DNA of 9,818 nt, taken from contig JAHJRZ010000003.1 in assembly GCA_018830605.1 (NCBI GenBank), positions 1 through 9,818 on the forward strand, in the 5' to 3' direction. Below the pieces are notes generated by a model. The model ran no database searches. It saw nothing but the letters and a program-made list of their open reading frames with translations, and had not been told where the DNA came from. The position numbers were made by a program, and so were the translations under genes. Source of the stretch: Patescibacteria group bacterium. GTDB taxonomy: Bacteria > Patescibacteriota > UBA1384 > JAHJRZ01. This document shows, piece by piece, positions 1-4,600 of the stretch (its first letter is position 1; every line of letters begins with the position of its first letter).

Positions 1-627
1 ATCGAGCTGTTGGTGGTGATCGCCATCATTGCCATTCTGGCGGCGATCCTCTTCCCGGTCTTTGCTCGCGCGCGTGAGAAAGCGCGGCAGACGAGCTGTC
101 TCAGCAATGTGAAGCAGATCGTCCTCGCCACCCTGATGTACGTCCAGGACTACGACGAGAAACTGCCCAAGCACTGCCGAATGGGGCCCTGGCCCGCCCC
201 GCTTAACCAGTGCCCCCACAACGTCAGCGAGACCTACGTGAAGAACCTCCAGCTTTTCCAGTGTCCCAGCGACGGACGAGTCTTCAGACCGAATGCCGCC
301 GACATCCACATCTGGAACAACCGCGGCGGCTCGCGGAGCTACTGCTTCAACCTGATGCTTGACTACCTGATACTGGCGCAGATCGAAAAGCCCGCTCAGA
401 CCCCGATCTGGGCAGACGGAATCGGCAGGGGCTGGATGGCGCCGATGCACAGATGCATCGGCTTCAGGGACCTTGGCGCGACGGCCGTCTGCGCCCACAA
501 GTATGCGAGCATGGAGCCGCGCCACAATGAGGGCGCCAACCTCGCATTCGTAGACGGGCACGCGAAGTGGTACAAGGGCGACGGCATTATCGCCGACTTC
601 CGGACAGGCGCGCTGCTGCCCAAATGA
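1..627 (+). CDS. Prepilin-like (type IV pilin-like N-terminus, H-x9-DG C-terminus) protein, 5' end missing
   Basis: This is the 3' part of a gene cut by the window edge. Frame 1 is open from base 1 to TGA at 625-627 (208 codons), so the true start lies upstream. The first residues (IELLVVIAIIAILAA) are the hydrophobic helix of a type IV prepilin/pseudopilin, with the conserved Glu expected five residues into the mature protein. The usual short basic leader and cleavage site must lie outside the window. Then comes FPVFARAREKARQ, a Cys-rich middle, and near the C-terminus an H-x9-DG motif (His175, Asp185-Gly186), typical of the large DUF1559-type pseudopilin-like family. These are inner-membrane-anchored, probably exported proteins with poorly known roles. 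Base use is very GC-rich, unlike every gene after position 925. I associate this FARAREKARQ style with Armatimonadota-like bacteria; that assignment is inference. The family call is firm, the specific role unknown. Confidence 0.88.
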   Translation: MELLVVIAIIAILAAILFPVFARAREKARQTSCLSNVKQIVLATLMYVQDYDEKLPKHCRMGPWPAPLNQCPHNVSETYVKNLQLFQCPSDGRVFRPNAADIHIWNNRGGSRSYCFNLMLDYLILAQIEKPAQTPIWADGIGRGWMAPMHRCIGFRDLGATAVCAHKYASMEPRHNEGANLAFVDGHAKWYKGDGIIADFRTGALLPK

Positions 628-637
628 CCGCAAGTGG

Positions 638-663
638 GGAAAATGGTGTCAAGTCCATTTTCC
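638..663. repeat. Perfect 9-bp inverted repeat just after the prepilin-like gene
   Basis: The arms GGAAAATGG (638-646) and CCATTTTCC (655-663) are exact reverse complements separated by 8 nt (TGTCAAGT), starting 11 nt after the stop codon. It would form a stable RNA or DNA hairpin. No T-run follows (next bases TTAAGTG), so a classic intrinsic terminator is unlikely. It could be a REP-like dispersed palindrome or a 3'-end stabilising hairpin. Confidence 0.7.
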
Positions 664-738
664 TTAAGTGCGGCACTTTCTGGGCCCGCAAATAGCCACG
701 TCGGTCGGATGCCGCCACCTCCGCCCATCGACCTCACC

Positions 739-784
739 CTCCCGTTAGGGAAGCACTATGTGCAACCCTCCCGGGAGTTTTTTT
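739..784 (+). terminator. Strong rho-independent terminator with a three-part stem
   Basis: Three helices nest symmetrically: CTCCCG (739-744) with CGGGAG (772-777), AGGG (747-750) with CCCT (766-769), and GCAC (753-756) with GTGC (760-763). They are separated by 2x2 internal loops (TT/CC, AA/AA) and capped by TAT. Seven T residues follow directly (778-784). The GC-rich stem plus T-tract on the + strand fits termination of the prepilin-like gene. It is also close to where the GC-rich DNA ends. Confidence 0.8.
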
Positions 785-795
785 ATTGAATTACA

Positions 796-919
796 GGACT
801 TACGCAAATAACCTAATACTGTCATTGCGAGGAGGTCATAGACCGACGAAGCAATCTAGGGATGACGAGATTGCCACGACCGCCTGCGGCGGCCTCGCAA
901 TGACATTGTGCGTAAGCCC
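796..919. repeat. Composite palindromic element with terminal inverted repeats (MITE-like)
   Basis: The outer arms GGACTTACGCA (796-806) and TGCGTAAGCCC (909-919) are inverted repeats matching at 10 of 11 positions. They bound a 124-bp segment with no credible gene, only a low-complexity reading frame through the repeat. A second palindrome is nested inside. The layout of short terminal inverted repeats around non-coding DNA resembles a miniature inverted-repeat element. I see no clear target-site duplication and no transposase, so mobility is inference. Confidence 0.55.
820..905. repeat. Nested dispersed palindromic repeat of the CATTGCGAG...GCAATC type
   Basis: The arms TGTCATTGCGAGG (820-832) and CCTCGCAATGACA (893-905) are a perfect 13-bp inverted repeat. 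Inside are two smaller ones: GCAATCT (851-857) with AGATTGC (868-874), and CCGCC (880-884) with GGCGG (888-892) around TGC. From general knowledge, repeats of the form CATTGCGAG...GAAGCAATC occur in many copies in genomes from several phyla and are often mis-called as small ORFs. An apparent reading frame at 786-992 runs through it and is not credible as a gene. Confidence 0.75.
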
Positions 920-962
920 CCTCGAATTAGAAAGTTTTTGGCAGTGTCTCTTTCAAAAATTA

Positions 963-971
963 TGGTATAAT
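963..971 (+). promoter_or_regulatory. Extended -10 promoter (TGGTATAAT) abutting the ftsB-like start
   Basis: TATAAT (966-971) is a perfect -10 hexamer preceded by TG-G, making a TGn-extended -10 that can work with a poor -35. TTGGCA at 938-943 resembles a -35, but its 22-nt spacer is too long, and nothing good lies at 17 nt. Transcription would be expected to start near 977-979, exactly at the ATG codons at 976 and 979, predicting a leaderless mRNA. Confidence 0.65.
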
Positions 972-975
972 TTGA

Positions 976-1401
976 ATGATGAAATTTTTTAATATATTTA
1001 AGAGAAAAAGGAAGCCCAAAAAAGCTCCTGTTATTGATAAAAGGCCTATTTGGATAGTACTAATATTGTTATTGGTGGGAGGTTATCTTATTTTTATCTT
1101 TTCGCGCAGTTTATGGCGTAATTATGAAATTAATAAGGAGATTTTGAATCTTCAGACGGATATTGATGATTCAAAGATAAATCAGGATTATTTGGAGAAT
1201 TTAATCTCTTATTATCAAACTAAAAGTTTTGCGGAGAAAGAAGCGCGGGGAAAGCTGGGCTTAAAAAAAGAAGGAGAGATGGTTCTGGCTTTGCCTCGTC
1301 AAGGAGTTGTGGAAAAGAAAGAAGAGATAGAAGGAGAGAATAGGGGTCCCCAAGAGAAGACTAACGCCGAAAAGTGGTGGAAATTTTTCTTCAAATATTA
1401 A
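976..1401 (+). CDS. FtsB/DivIC-family septum formation initiator protein
   Basis: This 141-residue protein has the FtsB/DivIC layout: a short basic cytoplasmic tail (KRKRKPKK), one membrane segment at about residues 24-42, a coiled-coil-like stretch at about 48-80, then the family's C-terminal signature (SFAEKEARGKLGLKKEGE, 84-101), followed by a charged tail rich in Glu and Lys. Such proteins join the FtsL/FtsQ-type divisome subcomplex at the septum and help activate septal peptidoglycan synthesis. The start may be ATG 976 or the adjacent ATG 979. No Shine-Dalgarno is present and a -10 box ends at 971, so a leaderless start is likely; 979 fits the expected transcription start at least as well. 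A promoter and tRNA genes follow, so it may be monocistronic. Whether it is FtsB or DivIC cannot be settled by sequence alone. Confidence 0.82.
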   Translation: MMKFFNIFKRKRKPKKAPVIDKRPIWIVLILLLVGGYLIFIFSRSLWRNYEINKEILNLQTDIDDSKINQDYLENLISYYQTKSFAEKEARGKLGLKKEGEMVLALPRQGVVEKKEEIEGENRGPQEKTNAEKWWKFFFKY

Positions 1402-1415
1402 GAATTCTTAAATAT

Positions 1416-1441
1416 ACAGGTTGCAATTAACTTAAACCTGT
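1416..1441. repeat. 7-bp inverted repeat spanning the tRNA promoter -35 region
   Basis: ACAGGTT (1416-1422) and AACCTGT (1435-1441) are perfect inverted arms with a 12-nt spacer. The left arm overlaps the first bases of the -35 and the right arm reaches the TG of the extended -10. It lies 14 nt after the ftsB-like stop. It could be an operator for the tRNA promoter or a weak terminator hairpin for the upstream gene, since several T residues follow at 1448-1452. Confidence 0.5.
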
Positions 1442-1449
1442 GATATATT
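1421..1449 (+). promoter_or_regulatory. Sigma-70-type promoter for the tRNA genes
   Basis: -35 TTGCAA (1421-1426), a 17-nt spacer, and -10 TATATT (1444-1449) with a TG-A extension at 1441-1443. The predicted start near 1456 lies about 5 nt before the first tRNA, giving a very short 5' leader. No other convincing promoter is seen before ftsH, so this one may also drive ftsH after tRNA processing. Confidence 0.7.
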
Positions 1450-1460
1450 TTTAGTTGCGT

Positions 1461-1532
1461 TGCGGGGTAGAGCAGTAGTAGCTCGTCTGGCTCATAACCA
1501 GGAGGCCGAGGGTGCAATTCCCTCCCCCGCTA
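1461..1532 (+). tRNA. Initiator tRNA-fMet (CAT)
   Basis: A 72-nt cloverleaf with anticodon CAT at 1493-1495 in loop CTCATAA. Initiator features: the acceptor pairs from position 2 onward (GCGGGG with CCCCGC) while position 1 (T1461) opposes T1531, leaving the unpaired 1-72 end used for formylation, and the body closely resembles known bacterial initiators (GGTAGAGCAG, TAGCTCGTC, CTCATAACC). Oddities: the anticodon stem has only two of the three usual G-C pairs next to the loop (the third is T-A); the D-loop is AGTAGTA, lacking the usual GG; the T-loop is TGCAATT, with G where T55 is expected. The discriminator is A73 and CCA is not encoded, so it must be added. Confidence 0.93.
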
Positions 1533-1533
1533 T

Positions 1534-1605
1534 GCCAGTATAGCTCAGTGGTAGAGCAGAGGCATCATAAGCCTTGTGTCGTAGGTTCGAATCCTGCTAC
1601 TGGCA
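1534..1605 (+). tRNA. tRNA-Met elongator type (CAT)
   Basis: A 72-nt cloverleaf one base after the initiator tRNA: acceptor GCCAGTA paired with TACTGGC, D-arm GCTC/GAGC with standard AGTGGTA loop, anticodon stem GAGGC/GCCTT with loop ATCATAA (anticodon 1566-1568), T-arm GTAGG/CCTGC with standard TTCGAAT loop, A73, no encoded CCA. The fully paired acceptor end marks it as an elongator. A CAT anticodon can also belong to tRNA-Ile2, whose C34 is changed to lysidine by TilS. I favour elongator Met beside the initiator, but Ile2 is not excluded. The two tRNAs are almost certainly one transcript. Confidence 0.9.
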
Positions 1606-1645
1606 TTAGGATCAAAAATCGTGGCCGCGCAAATTACAAAATACA

Positions 1646-4600
1646 ATGAATAATTGTTCCAAAACCTTTATCTATCTTATCATTTTAGCGTTTATTATCA
1701 CTTCAGTTTATGCTTTGAGGGGTTATTTAGATCCCAAGAGAGATGAGGTTTCATTAAGTGTTCTTTCGGAGCAGGTGAAAAATCAGGAGGTGAAGAAAAT
1801 TTTAGTTAACGGCAATAGCCTTGAGATTGAACTTAAAAACGGCAAAAAAGAAGTCTCTGCTAAAGAGGATAGCGTCTCTTTGAGCGAGTATGGGATTAAA
1901 CCATCTGATGTTGAGATTAGCGTTAAAAATGGCGAGTCAGCCACTCTTTGGATTGGCTTGATTTCGGGCATCCTGCCGATTCTCTTGATTGGCGGTTTTA
2001 TTTGGTTTATTTTTCGCTCGGCCCAGTCAGGGAACAACCGCACCTTATCTTTTGGTAAAATCCAAACCAGATTTTTTAATAATAAAGGCAAGAAGAAGAC
2101 GACTTTCAATGATGTTGCCGGTTTAAAAGAACCAAAACATGAGCTGGAGGAGGTGGTTGAATTTTTAAAAAATCCAGGCAAGTTTTACAAACTTGGGGCA
2201 GAGATTCCCAAGGGGGTTCTGCTTCTCGGACCCCCGGGCGTTGGTAAAACCTTATTGGCAAAAGCTGTCGCGGGTGAGGCGAGTGTTCCTTTTTTCTCAA
2301 TTTCCGCTTCCGAGTTTGTGGAGATGTTTGTCGGCGTGGGCGCGAGTGTTTCGGCTGACACCCCAATTTTGGTTAGAGATGAACAAAAAGGGACAAAACT
2401 TCTTCTAATTGCTAATTTTGTTGATCAGTATTTTAAGGAGGGTAAAGAAGGTTATTGTCCGACGCCAGAAATTGCAACCCTTGGCTTTAAAAGACGAAAG
2501 ACCGGTTTTAGGGGCGAAAATGGCAAAAAAATGTTTTTTGGCTCAAGCGTTTGGAAAAATATAAAAGGGGTCTATCGCCATAGAGTAGATCATATTTATG
2601 AAATTGAATATTTAGGCGGGAGGATTAGAACGACGGGCGACCACAGTATTTTTGTTCGAGAAAAAAATATGATTAGAGCTAAAAGAGTTGATGAACTTCA
2701 AAAAGGAGAGATTTTGGTTAATCTGCCATTTAAAGTGAGAAGTATTTTCTTGAAGAATGTCGGTACAACTCATAAAGTTATGGCTCATCATTTTGCAAAA
2801 ACAAAAGAAAGATATTTAGAGATTTGGCGAGAGGATAAAGAGTTGATAAACAAATATGAATATTCTATTGCCAATATTGGCGTCTTATCGCAAGCAAAAA
2901 TTGCGCAAAAAGTCGGGGTCTCTCAGGCGACAATTGGCCATTGGCAGAACCGTATCCATAAGCCTCAAAGAATTTCCGTTGAAGTTTTTAAGTCACTTAA
3001 GAATTTGCCACAGAAAGTTAGAATAACTCCAGAGCTTCTGCGTCTTTTTGGTTATTATTTAGCCGAAGGCAGAGCGACTAAATATTTTATTGAATTTACA
3101 TTTGGTATTCATGAGAGAGACTTGCAAAATGATTGTGCTCAATTGATAAAAAATATTTTTAATCTCGAACCGAGAGTTAAAGATTATCAAGAATACTCGA
3201 CGACTAGGATAGCTATCTCTTCGGTTGATTTAGCGAGATTCTTTCGAGAATTATTCGGCACGGGAAGCAAAAAGAAACATCTGCCAGATTTTGTTTGGGA
3301 TTTAGATTATGGAGAATTTCTGTCTTTGCTCGAAGGTTGGTCAAAGGGGGATGGTTATATCACCAAAGAAGGCAAGCTTTCAGTTGCTTCAGTCTCAAAG
3401 CAGTTGATTTTAGAGATGAATTGGCTCTGTGCTATGCACGGATTAAAGGCAGGGATTAGAAAATCAAAGCAAAAAGCTGGGCGCATTATTAATAAAAAAC
3501 CCCTTCCGGCGGGTGTTTATTATGATTTAATTATTGGCGCGACGACTAATCCTTTTTTCAAATCTAACTCGCCTCAAAAACAATTCAAAAAACCTGTTAT
3601 CAAAAAAATTACAAAGATGAAGTATAAAGGATTTGTCTATGATCTTTGTGGGGCAGAGAATGAGGCCTTTTTTGGCGGGGAGAAGCCGATTCTTTTGCAC
3701 AATAGCCGCGTTCGGGATCTTTTTGATAAAGCGAAAAAGAATTCTCCGGCGATTGTTTTTGTTGATGAATTGGATGCGGTCGGCAGGCAGAGGGGAGCGG
3801 GGCTCGGCGGTTCGCATGATGAGAGAGAGCAGACCTTAAATCAAATTTTAGTGGAGATGGATGGTTTTGGCACGGATACTAATGTCATCGTTATGGCGGC
3901 CAGCGTGAGTGGTGAGACGCCGGTTTTAGTAAAACAAAACGGAGAAATAAAATTGCGTTCCATCTCGAAGATTATTGATACTTACTATAAAAAAGAAGGA
4001 GAAGAAGGAGAAATAACAATTGATGATCTAAGTGTTTTGGGTTTTGAAAATAAGAGATCTGATAATCTTTTTTTAAAGAATAATCTTTATTTTAGAGAGA
4101 GCAGTTTCAAAAAAGTAAGAAGCGTCTTCCGTCACAAAGTGGATGAAATTTATGAGATAAAACATCAAGGCGGTACGATTAGGACAACCGGCAACCATTC
4201 TCTTTTTGTCGCTACCAGCCAAGGATTAAAAACCAAGCCAGCAGATAAACTCAGAAAAGGAGATATTCTCATTAATCTTCCTTATAAAGTTAATAGAACA
4301 CGAAGGGGCCTAAAAGATATCAGAGCTCATAATTTTGCGGACAACTTCCATCTGGAATTAGATGTTTGGAACACGATGTTTAAGGAGTTTGAATCAGAAA
4401 GGATAGCTTATCAATTTGCTCTGGCCAATGGGGGCGAGCTCTCTCAATCTAAAATTGCCGATCTTGTCGGTTTCTCACAAACAACAATTTCTAAATGGCA
4501 GAGAAGATTAAGACTGCCTCGGGGCATCTCATTAAATTATTTTAAAGATAAAGAAAGAATTCCGGCAAAAATTAAAGTAACTCCGGAATTTTGCAGACTT

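Noticed and set aside
396..737. 113-residue minus-strand frame opposite the prepilin-like gene
   Set aside because: It is a shadow of a GC-rich gene with clear family motifs on the + strand.
796..919. CRISPR array
   Set aside because: There are inverted but no regularly spaced direct repeats, and no cas-like gene is nearby.
938..943. TTGGCA as the -35 of the ftsB-like promoter
   Set aside because: The spacer to TATAAT would be 22 nt, too long for a sigma-70-type promoter; the extended -10 may act alone.
786..992. 68-residue reading frame with the peptide SLRGGHRPTKQSRDDE
   Set aside because: It is a translation of the dispersed palindromic repeat; its start lies outside any ribosome-binding context and it overlaps the ftsB-like start.
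2345..3703. Insertion interpreted as a group I intron or stray gene inside ftsH
   Set aside because: The frame stays open through both insertions, with protein splicing blocks A, B, F and G at the ends, so they are inteins rather than RNA introns.
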